Both the position numbers and the translations under genes were made by a program. From positions 25,728 through 89,727 of the forward strand of contig JACEEZ010002746.1 in assembly GCA_016584305.1 (NCBI GenBank): a DNA stretch of 64,000 bases, given 5' to 3'. The notes beneath the pieces are model-generated. The model was not told where the DNA came from and did no database searches. It saw nothing but the letters and a program-made list of their open reading frames with translations. Of the stretch, positions 47,312-58,989 are shown piece by piece. The stretch comes from Chionoecetes opilio (Eukaryota; Arthropoda; Malacostraca; Decapoda; Majidae). How positions within the stretch are numbered: position 1 is the stretch's first letter; the number at the start of each line of letters is the position of its first letter.

Positions 47312-47862
47312 TATATATATATATACCACTACCTCGTGAACTTGAAAAGTATATATAATCATTCTACCCATGTCTACAATTCATAAAGAATAGTCAAGTC
47401 GCACTGCAGTTTAATACACAGCTTAAGCACTGCAAAAATAGTAAAAATTATGAGCTGTAGCTACTGTGTGTGTGAGAGGAGTGGTGTGAGAGAGCGGAGA
47501 GAGAACCTCGCTCAGTCGCTCACACAAGTGGTGAGTGAAGAGGGTAGCGCGCCTGCTTATACGTATATGTACCCCGATTGATGATGTTATTTATTTAGTT
47601 AACGCTAGTTTATGCATGGTGCTAATTCATTTATCAGAAAACGAAATATATCAATGGAAAACTAATACAATTCCGCTATTAATAAAATGCACCATGTTAT
47701 AAGCTGTCGCACAAAACTTTAAATGGCGACGCGTTTAAATGAATTCATATTTCTTCAGTCTCATAATAACATTTATTTAGTGTGTTTTACTGTGTTTTAT
47801 GTGAGAATCTTATAGAACAAACATTTCCGAAGATAACAAGAGGGGAGATGCTAAGAAGTCCC

Positions 47863-47911
47863 TTAGAGGTAAGGCGCACTGAGCGCATTAACCGTTTTCA
47901 GGCTCCTTTGT
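47863..47911. other. Unexpanded (or collapsed) site of the 53-bp foldback array
   Basis: Where copy A has ~3.1 kb of arrays, copy B has only GAGGTAAGGCGCACTGAGCG and CATTAACCGTTTTCAGGCTCC before shared flank GGTTAAGGCGCCGG. These match the 53-bp unit end and the array centre. Confidence 0.75.
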
Positions 47912-48399
47912 TACAAACCGGTTAAGGCGCCGGCTAAGGCCTATGTAGAGACGACATTTCAGGCCCCTTTGCCTTGCCTTACACTTCCAACGCCTTAGGT
48001 GTTGGGCGTGGTCCGAGAATCCTACTAGCCAATCACGTTGCCTGTCTGAGCGCCGCTTAGGCAGCTTCGACCATTCACAAGGCAAGAACACTTCTCCGCA
48101 GAGAAAAAATAAATTGTGCCTTCCTCCCTCACCACCAAGGCAAGGTATGCAACGCTCGCACCGGCGAAAAGCTGTTCCATCACAAGTTTGATGTTTATTG
48201 CAGTTTTTGAACACCTACATATTTTTGCATTGGGACGTGTCATATACCATCATAATCGAAAAGGTGTGCTGATTCCGAGATTGTGAGTGAAAATTTAATG
48301 CAAGCAAAATTACAGGAATAAGAGGGATTTGAATAAAAAAATGGTGGAAAAAAAAAGTTTATACACGATTTCATTTTGCTCTCATGATCTTATTCTAGG
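47912..48399. other. No gene recognised
   Basis: A GC-moderate then AT-rich stretch right of the duplication. The minus-strand open frame 48025-48243 has no recognisable relatives. Confidence 0.4.
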
Positions 48400-48560
48400 T
48401 ATAGTTTACTGTATTTTTTTAAATTCATGATATGCAGTAATATCTCGTGAAGATGATGGAATGTTTCGTTTTCCTAAATATCATATGGTAGTTTGATAAT
48501 TCCGTGTAAGAATACAACATTTTAGTGCGGGTAGAGCACCCTCTGTGACATCGTCTCAGC
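48400..48560 (+). repeat. Single arm of the long-inverted-repeat element family
   Basis: AGGTATAGTT.ACTGTA, TCGTGAAGATGATGG, GTTTGATAAT, GTGTAAGA(A/G)TACAAC and AGAGCACCCTCTGTGACATC match the right arm of the element at 33384-33545. No inverted partner was seen nearby. Confidence 0.65.
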
Positions 48561-48626
48561 AATCACCCCGCCGGCAGGACCAACTTGCACCTCACAGCAT
48601 ACAATATTATGCTATCACCAACAATT

Positions 48627-49513
48627 ACATAAGAACATAAGAAAATAAGGAAGCTACAAGAGGCCGTGAGGCCTACACGTGGTAGTTCCTGTCACCTAAC
48701 ACTACCTACATCCACCTTTCATCCCCATCCATGAACCTATCAAGCCCCTCTTTAAAGCTCCCTAATGACTCAGCACTAACTACCTGTCTACTGAGACCAT
48801 TCCATTCATTCACCACCCTATTTGTGAACCAGTTCTTCCCTATTTCCTTTCCAAATCTACGCTTTTCCAGCTTGAATCCGTTACTTCTTGTTTTACCCTG
48901 GTTAAAAGCCGTAAGAACTTTTCCTACCTCTCCTTTATTAAATCCCTTTATCCACTTAAAAACTTCTATCAGATCGCCCCTTACTCTGCGTCTCTCGAGT
49001 GAGTGTAATTTTAATAACTTCAATCTCTTCTCATAACTAAAGTTACGCATCCCTTGTATCATTTTGGTCATCCTTCTCTGCACTGTTTCTAATAAGGCTA
49101 TATCCATCCTGTAATATGGAGACCAAAACTGAACCGCATAGTCCAGGTGAGGCCTGACTAAAGCTTTAGAATAACTTCCGCACTTCTACTTTTAACACTT
49201 CTAGTAATGAATCCTAATACTCTATTAGCTCTATTTCTGGCCTCAATACATTGTTTCCTAGGTCGGAGGTCTGGGCTCACCCTCACTCCAAGATCTTTTT
49301 CACCTTCTGGTCTTTTCAGCGATACAGTGCTTATGGTGTATCTATTACCAGGGTTTTTTCTACCAACATTCATAACGCTGCATTTATCAATATTAAATTC
49401 CATCTGCCATCTGACTGCCCACTCGTTAAGTTTATCTAAGTCTCCCTGCAATATGTTTACATCAGACTGTGATCCAATAATCCTATCTACCTTATTACTA
49501 CCATCTATTGCTG
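48627..49513 (-). mobile_element. CR1/L2-like LINE, 3' part of RT and tail
   Basis: The minus strand reads SQSDVNILQGDLDKLNEWA, WQMEFNIDKCSVMNVGRKN, EKDLGVRVSPDL and QCIEARNRANRVLGFITRS in frame 49517-49158. After a frameshift comes ETVQRRMTKMIQGMRN.SYEKRL and a C-terminal NRVVNEWNGL block in 49107-48706. The 3' tail TTATTTTCTTATGTTCTTAT is at about 48640-48627. It is cut on the 5' side by the RTE LINE at 49514. Copies of the tail recur at 9945 and 54340. Confidence 0.85.
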
Positions 49514-50775
49514 ACACGGATTCGCAGTCATCTGGTGAAGCATCAGAGACCTCAGCAGTCTGGGTTCACGCCTGGTAAGTCAACAACGGACCGTATCCTA
49601 GCGCTTCGTGTCCTGGTGGAACGCCGACGTGAGTTTCGACAGGGGATGCTTGCAGCCTATGTTGATCTCAAGAAGGCGTTTGACTCAGTGCATCGTGAGT
49701 CACTCTGGGATCTTCTGCGACTTCGCGGGATTCCTGCAAGGACTATTGGTTTGATAACTGGTCTGTATTCTGGGACTGAGAGTGCTGTGAAGTGTGGGGC
49801 AGGTGTATCCAGCTTCTTTCCTGTGAATACAGGAGTGAGGCAAGGGTGCGTGCCTGCCCCATCACTTTTCAACGCTTGTATGGACTGGGTATTGGACAAG
49901 GTTGTAGATCAAAGTGATTGTGGAGCATCCCTCGGCAACACCAAGATCACTGATCTTGTTTTTGCCGATGATGCAGTAATCTTTGTTGAGTCGCTGGAGG
50001 TCCTGGTGATGGCTTTCGAGGCGCTGCACGAGGAGGCAAAGCCTTTGGGACTTGAGGTCTCCTGGCTTAAGACCAAGGTGCAGGTGTTTGGAGACTTACT
50101 AGATGAAGCAGTACATTCTGTTCATGCGTGCGGCGAGGACATTGAGATATTGGAAAGTTTTACATACCTTGGTAGCGCAGTCCATAATGACGGCGGGTCA
50201 CGTCAAGAAGTCTTACGGCAGATTGGCATAGCCCACGGTGTTATGGACTCGCTCAGCGGGAGTATTTGGCGTGGTCGGTACCTGTGCAGGAGGACAAAGA
50301 TCCGGATCTTCAAGTCGCTTGTGATCCCTGTCTTACTCTATGGTTGTGAGACATGGACACTAAATAGTGACTTGAAGAGACGAATCAATGCCTTTGGTAA
50401 TAAGTGTCTTCGCAGAATCATGGGGTATCGCTGGGATGATTACGTGTCAAATCAGCGATTGCACCGTGAGACTGAATCGAGGCCTATTACCTGCATAGTC
50501 CGTCAGCGCCAACTTCGGCTATATGGGTATGTGGCACGCTACCCTGAAACCGATCCTTCCCATCGGGTTGTATCTATAAGAGACAATCCGGCGTGGAGGA
50601 GGCCAAGGGGGCGCCCACAAGGCTCGTGGCTGAGGTAAGTTGATGTTTTTTGTCGAGAGCTGCTTGGTATGGGAAAGGAGCCTGCATAGGAACTCGCGCG
50701 TGGTGACCATCGGGAGTGGCGTCGTAGGGTGGGCGAGGCGACGCGCCGCCCGGCGTATGCCCCTAATGATTGATT
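49514..50775 (+). mobile_element. RTE-like LINE, 5'-truncated, long open RT frame
   Basis: The frame 49508-50638 encodes RT from motif 3 onward: RPQQSGFTPGKSTTDRIL, YVDLKKAFDSVHRESLW (catalytic Asp), VNTGVRQGC, LVFADDAVIFVES (the FADD box in place of YADD), LGLEVSWLKTKVQVFG, then a thumb and C-terminal domain with LLYGCETWTLNSD and RDNPAWRRPRGRPQGSW. The frame closes at TGA 50636. The non-coding end GCGACGCGCCGCCCGGCGTA is followed by ATGATTGATTGACTT. The intact palm suggests a relatively recent insertion. Endonuclease is absent through 5' truncation. Confidence 0.88.
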
Positions 50776-50799
50776 GACTTAGCTACTAGGTTAATTGAA

Positions 50800-50997
50800 A
50801 TGTCTCGTCGATACTTGACTACCAGTGACATTCAGGCGTCACTCCTTGATGTCACTTCAAGTGAGGAAGAATCAGATCTTGAATCTGATGAGGAGACATT
50901 TGAGTATACAAAGTTAAATTCTGCATTGCGAATTAAATATTTTATATCATTTGGACAAATGGGTAGGTTTTATTTATATATACTTATAATCGTGTAG
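50800..50997 (+). pseudogene. Possible piggyBac-like transposase N-terminus
   Basis: ATG at 50800 begins MSRRYLTTSDIQASLLDVTS followed by an acidic run SEEESDLESDEE. A short R.LT..EI..LL block plus acidic stretch is how many piggyBac-derived transposases begin. The frame then runs into non-homologous sequence and stops at 50997, with no DDD domain in the window. Supporting context: a piggyBac-style end GCGAGAGGG-TTAA lies downstream at 52044-52055. The evidence is short, so the call is tentative. Confidence 0.4.
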
Positions 50998-50999
50998 AC

Positions 51000-51659
51000 A
51001 TTTAGATACTTTTTTTCCTTCTTGTTACTGTACAGTATATTCCACCGAATATTGGAAATGTGAAACGAAAAGCGGGGACTATATCAGGGCAGAGGAGAAA
51101 GGGGTTTGACTTCAGCTCAAAAAATTTCCATCTCCAAAAATATTGAGGCTAGAAACTATCACTTAGTGGCATTCTTGTCTTTACAGTCTGGGCATATCAT
51201 CTATACAACTTTCGTGCATATTTTCCAAACCATCTAACCAAAATATATAGGTTGTAAATAATATTTCACTGCTAGTAGATGGTCAAGTTTACACTGATAT
51301 ATCTCAGGAAATATTGCAGATATGAATATTCTGAAGACATCCCAGAAGTGCTGAAGAAAATTGTCATCTATCATGTTTATATAGAAAAATTACTTTAGTG
51401 AGAAAAAATTCGAGAAAAGAAGGTGGGAACATTATATACAGTCCGTATTTATCGGGCGTTTGATAAAATGATCAAGAAATAGTCGCCAAAAAAATGTTTT
51501 TGACATAGTACTAAAAGCTTACATTCATTTTCTTTGTTTTTAGGAGCTCTACACAGTGAAACAAAATTCAAAGCTGTATCATAAAACATTGCTGAAAAAA
51601 TCGAAAAAAAAGTAAAACTTTTTATTGTTTCGAGAGAAGTGTTCAGTTTACCCTACTTT
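51000..51659. other. No gene recognised
   Basis: AT-rich sequence between the possible piggyBac start and the dispersed-repeat block. No frame or RNA feature is supported. Confidence 0.4.
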
Positions 51660-51915
51660 TTCCACGGTGGATACTCCCTTATCAGAAAACTAATGGTTTC
51701 TATGGAAGACTTGATATAATTCCGCTTCTTATGGTATATAGCACATCCAAAGTTTTTTCAGAATTTTTTTCTAGTGAAGAGTTTAAGTCAATTTACTGTT
51801 TATGCATATTCATTCAGAGTCTCATAATGGCATTTATTCTGTGGTCCTTATAGTTTTTTATACGATAATCTTATAGAAAAAACATATCCAAAGAGAACAG
51901 TATAACATTTACACT
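51660..51915 (+). repeat. Diverged copy of the 22190-22470 dispersed repeat
   Basis: CTTATCAGAAAACTAATGG, AATTCCGCTTCTTATGG, AGTCTCATAATGGCATTTAT and TCTTATAGAAAAAACATATC follow the same order as in 22245-22445 with many substitutions. Confidence 0.6.
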
Positions 51916-52055
51916 GATAAGAGTATTTAGTCTGGGAGAAAAATACACTGGAAAGTAAACTTTTTTACGCGTAAAAAAGCCCTTCTGAGGGCCTCTCCCA
52001 TGGGCTGCCACGAGCAAGAATTCATAAATATAATTACGGAATGCGAGAGGGTTAA

Positions 52056-52817
52056 CCCTCTCACGCACCGTGACGCAATTCGCGTCAAAACGGAATCGTC
52101 TACATCTGAGCTTTTGACGCGATTCGCGTCCAAAAACTTGTAAACATTCGCCAAAAATAAAGTATTTATCAGAATCGCGTCAAAATTTTCTGTGTCAAAG
52201 ATCCAAGCTAGACCTATAAAATAAACTAATTGTCAACTCTCTCGTGAGGGTGGATTTGAAATGATAAGGGCCTGTGTCTCAGTTTCCTCTCAGCAGGCAG
52301 CCTGTGAGCGCGGACTGTCGTCCCTTTAAAACGTGTCCCGAGCCGGGTAAGCCATACTTGTAGCCTAATCCGTCTTCCAACATGTGTTTCAGTTTTCCTC
52401 CATTTTCTCAAGAACTACTGGCCATATGAAAATTCTAATGGTAGCGTTGGAATCCTCATAAAAATCCGCTGTTATTGGCATATAAACCATAAAAAGTCGA
52501 CTCAGGAAGTATCGAGCTACGAAGTGGGGAACGTAAGTATTTCTTATTTCTCTTTACTCAATGTTTTTTTTCGGAGTCGGTAAACTCCGCTATTTATTTG
52601 CATTTCTTGTTATTTTTTTCTTTCATAAGGCAGAATAATCTCTTGCAAAACCAACGATATATAATAATGCCAGGAAAAAAGTATACTCGTTGGTGAAATT
52701 GATAACATAAAAAAAGATCGCCGCACAGTCAGGCGATTCCGCGGGGCCCCTTAGGGAGCCCCAGACGGATGTCGCAGTGGAAAGAGAAACTTATTAAACT
52801 TTTCGTGCGTGAGAGGG
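52056..52817. mobile_element. piggyBac-type MITE with TTAA duplications
   Basis: A 762-bp element that begins CCCTCTCACGCACCGTGACG and ends GTGCGTGAGAGGG, with TTAA on both sides (52052-52055 and 52818-52821). TTAA targets and CCC/GGG ends define piggyBac. The interior has repeated GACGCGA(A)TTCGCGTC palindromes (52070-52135) and no transposase. Directly to the left, GCGAGAGGG abuts the same TTAA, the end of another element. Confidence 0.88.
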
Positions 52818-52821
52818 TTAA

Positions 52822-53344
52822 GTATCCTTAACGTTTCGTTCTCATCATAAGGAGTATTTCTAAAGGTAAATTTTTACACTAGGACCGAAATTTCCTACAC
52901 AATTGAGATTATGGTTTCTGTTTACCTTATTTGATTCTAAGAAACATTCTCTCTATGAGCTTCCGTCGCAAATCACCACTTTCGGAGATATAAGATGTTT
53001 TTAATAGGAAGGAGTGTTATTTGAGATATGAAAATTAAATTAACCTTACCCCACGTTTTATCTCACTAACCTAACCCCACGCTTTAACCTCCTAACTAAA
53101 GCCAAATCTGCATTAAAAAATTGTCCGCGGCAAGGGAAGAACAGAGGCGATGCAGGTCACAAGAGGAAGAAGAGTGAGAGGCACGTAAACACTAGAGTAC
53201 CTTGAATAACAGAGTACTGACAACTCGATTTATGGGCGCCATCTTAATGCCAGGGCCTTTCCGTTCATTCTAGACCCGCGGAAGTTTTCAAGGCATGACC
53301 CCGCAGTATATCATGTTATACATGTATAAATGATATACTGTTAT
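52822..53344. other. No gene recognised
   Basis: AT-rich sequence with a short CCTAACCCCAC-type repeat at 53040-53100. No coding or RNA feature is supported. Confidence 0.4.
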
Positions 53345-53608
53345 CTTTGGAAATGTTTGTTCTATAAGCTTATCACATAAAACACAGTAAAACACATTAA
53401 ATAAATGCCATTATGACTCTCTTAAGAAATATGCATGAACTTAAAATCCACTGAAACTCATCGCCATGTACAATTTTGAGAGACAGTGTATAACATGTAG
53501 CATATCAATAGAAACGGAATTTTATTAGCTTTCCATTGATATATATTTCGTTTTCTGATAATGAATTAGTACCATGGATAAATTAGCGTTGACTAAATAA
53601 ATCACCGC
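53345..53608 (-). repeat. Inverted diverged copy of the 22190-22470 dispersed repeat
   Basis: The reverse complement contains TTATCAGAAAACGAAATATA, TCAATGGAAAGCTAATAAA and TGTGTTTTACTGTGTTTTAT, as in the copy A flank. Its end GAAATGTTTG..CTATAAG joins a (CT)n tract. Confidence 0.7.
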
Positions 53609-53613
53609 GCCGC

Positions 53614-53950
<337 letters not shown>

Positions 53951-53952
<2 letters not shown>

Positions 53953-54339
53953 ACGATGAGGAAGTTATAAAAGACCCAATAAGATTTTAGGAAAAAATAT
54001 GAGCTTGGAAGCATCTGTTGATAAACTGTGCATAATTAGAAATGTATGTCGCAACAACTTTAGCACAAATACTGAAAAATACAATGAGATAAAGGAAAGT
54101 AGCCTACTGCTTAGATAGGAAGTAAAGAAGTTGTTAGTATGACTGGCAGGTTGTTGAGAGACAGTGGACATGAGCAAATCTATAATAATCGTAGGCAAAC
54201 AAGATTTAATAAAAAATTGTAATCTGAATAAAGAGTATATATGAATGTAGCAAATACAGGCCAATAATGGTAACTTTTCATAGCCAAATGATAATGAAAG
54301 AAATGATAAGAAATGCAAGAACATTGAAATCTGATGAAC
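53951..54339. other. No gene recognised
   Basis: AT-rich sequence. The open minus-strand frame 53965-54351 has no recognisable domain and the composition of non-coding DNA. Confidence 0.4.
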
Positions 54340-54407
54340 ACATAAGAACATAAGAAGAAAATAAGGAAGCTACAAGAGGCCGTGAGACCTACACGTGGCA
54401 GTTCCTG
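54340..54407 (-). mobile_element. 3' tail of the CR1/L2-like LINE
   Basis: CATAAGAACATAAGAAGAAA then AGGAAGCTACAAGAGGCCGTGAG and CACGTGGCAGTTCCTG match 48627-48690. Only the extreme 3' end is present, as expected for severe 5' truncation. Confidence 0.85.
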
Positions 54408-54722
54408 AATTGTAAAGGAAGAAAGAATATCAACAAGACTGCAAACCTTCTTAACTCTATAGTCTATGTTTTTTAACGAGGCAAAAATTCCGTTCTATCT
54501 TAAGGTCTCATGCTTAAAGTGATGCCTATGTTTACCTGATAATATAGTTAACTATGATAAAATACAGCTAAAATTTATTAGAACCGTAGCATTCCCTTCT
54601 CCTGGCATCAAATATCAGTCAGTAAGCAGCAAGGGGGTCAGGATTTTTCACCTCGTAAAAAAAACCCAGAGTATAGTCTAGTTCATGATCGTTTCTGATG
54701 GACAGGTGGAGGCTCCTGGTCA
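54408..54722. other. No gene recognised
   Basis: AT-rich sequence between the LINE tail and the 26-bp array. No frame or repeat family is supported. Confidence 0.4.
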
Positions 54723-54832
54723 CCTCATAGACTCCTAACCTAACCTCACCTCACACACTCCTAACCTAACCTCACCTCACACACTCCTAACCTAACCTCA
54801 CCTCACACACTCCTAACCTAACCTAACATTCG
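54723..54832. repeat. 26-bp tandem repeat containing CCTAACCTAACC
   Basis: About 3.5 units of ACTCCTAACCTAACCTCACC plus TCACAC, nearly identical to each other. Part of each unit resembles the arthropod telomeric motif, but the array is short and internal. Confidence 0.85.
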
Positions 54833-55488
54833 ACATCTCTGGAGACCAACGTTGCAAGTGTTCTCACCCCTTTCACCCTGCACTCTATTGGATTCCACAC
54901 ACAATAAATGCCTTTACAACTATACCCAGTAACAATATGATACAGACTATACCTTTATACAGTTATATATAAATTTCACCAAGCCCACAAGGAAAAAAAT
55001 TCAAATTATTAAATAACTACATATAAATTACTGGCATATAACACATGGAGATATGAATTAGATAATATATAATCAAAGAGGATAGGGAATAAGATAGGGA
55101 AATAGGGCTTTAAAAAGTGGTACTTAAACAAGAGAGGCAATTAAATGAAGAATAAACAGTAACAAAATATATAGGTAGTGCATGAACATATTGCATTCTA
55201 ATGTAAATGTTTTAGGTTCCAAATTATTGGAGTTAAGGGATGTAATACAAGACAAGAAACCCATTTTTTTTCTTCTGTAAAACGAAAAGTAAATTGTATG
55301 GCACTATAACAAGCGATTCATTGGAAACAGAAAATTATGACACATGGAGGAAAGACAGTAAAATAAAGTAATGATACTAACAAGTAAAGAACTTCATGTC
55401 AAGCAGGTCAATATGGATATACCACAAGTGTAATCAATAGCAGGGGAAATAAATACCAATGAAGTTAACATAACCATAGCCACTCTAC
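54833..55488. other. No gene recognised
   Basis: AT-rich sequence up to the left terminal inverted repeat of the DNA transposon. No feature was recognised. Confidence 0.4.
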
Positions 55489-55923
55489 ATATGAGGCATG
55501 TAGTAACATAGTCCGGTAAGCGCCACCATGACCGAAATCGAGTTAGGTATGGCATTATATTGCCCAAACCCTCCTTTATCCCGGGCGAGTCAAGGGAAGT
55601 TAATATGCAACCCGCAATAGGGTCGAAAATCCATCCATCTAACATTGTTGCCAGGTCCGTGCCGCGGCGAGTCTAGCTTGTCACCGGAGGGGGACTCACA
55701 GACTATGGTAAGCGCCACTTGTGTACACACGTGGTGGCCGCCTATGGCGCAGCGCGTTTCATGACACGTAGACAAAGACTCGGCCAATCAGAGCTCTCGT
55801 AGCACCCCGCCATCCCAGCTGCCATTGCCAGTGTACCTCCATCGCTCCTTGACGCCTAATACTAGGATTGTACAGTGCGTGTTTTTTGTGATATATAGTG
55901 CTTTCTGAGGTCTCCTACGCATT

Positions 55924-57786
55924 ATGTCGGACAGTGATACGTCCGCCGATGACCCTGGACCTACTACAGGCCGCCAGAGAGTGCGTAATCCGGCCGAATG
56001 GAAGCAAAACGTCGCCAAAAGAAGGAGGAACCAGGGCCTAGCTTATACCAGCAGAGCTACGGGGCGGGAGGTTCAAGCTAGAAGTATAGGCCCACCTGTG
56101 CTGATGGCTGCTACGACAAAATAACTATGCCGATTATTACTATCATTCACAATAACTTTTGGCGTACCACCGGTGACTTTGCCCTCCAAAATGCCTACAT
56201 TCAGAAACATGTCCAGAAGGTATCTGTGAAGAGACGGCGCCGTGTTCTGGACGCTAATCAACCTCGCCGCCGCACCTGTACTATTAAGTACACGCTCATC
56301 TACAATGATACCGTCTACACTGTATGCATGAAAGGATTTCTAAACATACTTGCCATCACTGAGGCACGTGTCAAGACAGCCCTTGATTCGATGACCCCGA
56401 CAGGGAGCCCAACAGGTGACAGACGTGGCAGACACCCCCAGGTCCGGGAGATAGTAGGCCCTCAGAAACAAAACGTTTTTGACCACATCGGCAGTTTTCC
56501 CACTGTTAGTAGCCACTATACACGTGCCAAATCTCCTAACATTCGTTACCTAGACGGCAACCTCAACATAAAGAAGATGTATCGACTGTACACGAGCTGG
56601 ATGGAAGAGAACCACCCAGATCACCCGTTAGTTAAGGACAGCTATTATCGACAACAGTTTAACAAACACTTTCGACTAGGGTTCAAGCCTCCACAGACAG
56701 ACACCTGCTCCAAGTGTGACAAGATGAACAATGGCATTGCGGCAGCCAGTGAAGATGAGAAGCCAGAATTGCAGAGGAAGCTCGATTCACACCTGGCCTT
56801 AGCCCGGCAGGGTCAGAATACTCTGAAAGATTATGCCCGTGACAATGATCCTGACTGTCGGGCTATTTGTCTTGACCTACAACAAACTCTCCCAATACCA
56901 CGCATCTCTACCAGTGTCGCCTATTATAAGCGCAAAGTGTGGATGTACAATCTCTGTATTCATGACCTAAAAAAGAACAAATCCAAATTCTATGTGTGGG
57001 ACGAAGTGACAGGGGGGCGTGGCAGCATAGAAATAATTGCTTGTCTGAGGAAATGGATTGACGAGGAATATGCAAAAGATGACTTTGGGACATTAAAGCT
57101 TGTGACAGACAATTGCGGTGGCCAAAACAAAAATATTAATGTGATGCTTTACTACCTATCAGAATTTCATGGGGGGCGTTTTAACACTGTTGAGCACACC
57201 TTTTTGGTACCTGGGCACAGCTACATGGCTTGCGATAGAGCCTTTGGGAACATTGAAAAGTGCATCCGTCAAACTGGTGAAATCTATGACTTTGATGGCT
57301 ATTGCAAAGCCATTAGACTTGCGGTTGTTGAAAAAAATGAGGTGTTCGTTATGAAGAGGGAAGAATTTCTGGACATTGACACTGCAGAAGTACGTGACAA
57401 TTCGCCGGCCACGCCCCCCTTACGGATTCCAGGATGCCCGCCGCTTTGTAGTACGGCTCAACTTTCGTGAGGGTTATCATGTCGGCATGACTTATGAGGA
57501 TCCTCTAGGCTCTATTCGTTTAATGAAGGGGAAAGCCAACTATAAGCCCTCGCTCTTCAACCTTGCCCGAGTTCCCCTTCTTCAGAAGTACAATACCCCT
57601 CGGTGTCTGAAGGCGTTCAAGCTGAAGCACATGAGGGACTTGAGTGTCTTTGTTCCCATGCACTACATGCCCTACTACACCAAGCTTTTTCGGGAGCAAG
57701 AAGCCATTGGTGCGGATACTGACATTCCTGAGATGTCCGACTTCTCTGAGGACATCGAGAACGACCTACTCGAGTATGATAATTGA
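55924..57786 (+). pseudogene. Putative transposase-like protein (DNCGGQNKN / DUF7869-like), two frameshifts
   Basis: The start MSDSDTSADDPGPTTGRQRV precedes a basic NPAEWKQNVAKRRRNQG block. After a one-base loss near 56095 (GGCCCACCTGTGCTG) the frame continues CADGCYDKITMPIITIIHNN. It then reads FDHIGSFPTVSSHYTRA, a zinc-ligand-like DTCSKCDKMN, CLDLQQTLPIPRIS, LVTDNCGGQNKNINVM and PGHSYMACDRAFG. A second shift near 57375 leads to IRRPRPPYGFQDARRF and an acidic C-terminus. Asp in the CLDLQQ, TDNCGGQN and CDRAFG blocks could form an RNase H-like DDD/E site (inference). The family is widespread as hypothetical proteins in arthropods; I recall it as DUF7869. Its position between TIRs argues it is the transposase. 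Confidence 0.75.
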
Positions 57787-58138
57787 CTACCTGTACCTAC
57801 CTGGAGTTGTTTCGACCTATCTGCAGAAGGTAAATGGAGCTTACTACTGTTTCTCAAATTTGTGTAATATATTGTGTAATTTGTGTCTTGTACTAAGCTT
57901 AACTTACCTTTGAAACATACTAAGCTTACCTTCGTTTGGTTGTCTTTCGTCAGCTTGGCAAGTACCTGTAGGGCCCTTTAAAATCATAAAAATCGTCTGC
58001 TGGTAGACGTAAATTTATACAATAGTCAAATTAAACATGAATGTTGATACAAACTAACAAAACATTATCTTTGGGTGGTGTAAGGTGGTCTACAGGGGCG
58101 TTTGTGACATTTTTATTCGATGCGGTCAAATTTAATTC

Positions 58139-58320
58139 GGAGAAAAACGCAGTCATTGTTTTATTTTTCAGAACGCTTTAACATCTCGGTTACTTCACAA
58201 TGCTTGCCTTAATGTACAATGCCTAACGCTCATTTTAAAATAAACTCCAGCTTCCTAGCTCAATTCATTGCCGAGATACCGCATTCTGAAAGTCGCAAAA
58301 CTTTGACTGCGTTTTTCTCC
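58139..58320. repeat. Subterminal imperfect palindrome in the transposon
   Basis: GGAGAAAAACGCAGTCA (58139-58155) and TGACTGCGTTTTTCTCC (58304-58320) are perfect inverted copies. Inner segments TTTTCAGAAC / ATTCTGAAAG and ATCTCGG / CCGAGAT extend the pairing with mismatches. Confidence 0.8.
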
Positions 58321-58369
58321 ACTTTCTCTTTTTGGCGCTTACCGGACTATGTTACTATACACCTCATAT

Positions 58370-58919
58370 ACCCCCTTGAACATAGATATGGGATGACTAT
58401 GAATATGAAAGGCTAGTCAATAATACACCAAAAAGTGTGAGATCATTCTTATAAAATACTCAGGATACAGTAATGGTTTGCGATGGAAACTCAGAAAGTT
58501 CTCAGAATCCATTACAGTAAACAAAAACAATACAACCAATTGTGTAGAGTATTATGGCTAGGCAGTAGAAATTTAACAAAGATTTTGGCAATTTTATCGC
58601 TTACTTTTTTATACAAAGTATCTTTATACAATATTGAACATTCATGGGTATTAAGGGGGGAATATATCCAGGGGAGAATGAGTCCAGGGGGTAATCTGTC
58701 ACAAGGGGAAAATGTCCGGCAGGGCAATAGTCCAGGGAAGATGCTCTACACTCACATCCAAAAGGATCATATTAAACGGAGAGAATGATTATAAATGGCA
58801 CATAAGGGCTTGAATTAATTATGTGAAAAAACAAGTTTGTAAGAACAAATACATACATATGTAACGCGAGAAAATAGGTCAAACCTTTTGACTCATGATT
58901 GACGAAGAGTTTACGTTGA
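58370..58919. other. No gene recognised
   Basis: AT-rich sequence with a short G-rich patch (58648-58740) of AGTCCAGGGGG-like words. The open frames here match nothing recognisable. Confidence 0.4.
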
Positions 58920-58935
58920 GGGGGGGGGGGGGGGG
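58920..58935. repeat. Poly-G tract
   Basis: Sixteen consecutive G, a likely site of length error. Confidence 0.95.
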
Positions 58936-58989
58936 TAAAGTAATATGTAAATGTCGAGTAATTAAATGCTCGTCATTTTCCTTCACTCC

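Larger units (their letters stand above)
43928..47860 (+). repeat. 3' flank of copy B, segmental duplication unit
   Basis: The duplicate of 19078-22470, including the same Helitron. It differs by the MITE at 45840-46213, longer CT/TA tracts and few substitutions. The presence of the Helitron at the same place in both copies shows the duplication or homogenisation post-dates that insertion. Confidence 0.9.
55489..58369 (+). mobile_element. DNA transposon with 37-bp TIRs carrying a DNCGGQNKN-family gene
   Basis: Terminal inverted repeats lie at 55489-55525 and 58333-58369: ATATGAGG, four variable bases, then a 25-bp block with TAGTAACATAGTCCGG and TAAGCGCCA, identical on both ends. A further partial copy (ACTATGGTAAGCGCCACTTG) lies internally at 55695. 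Next to the right end is a large imperfect palindrome (58139-58320). One gene (55924-57786) fills the centre. I could not identify a convincing target duplication, so the superfamily is open. Confidence 0.78.
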
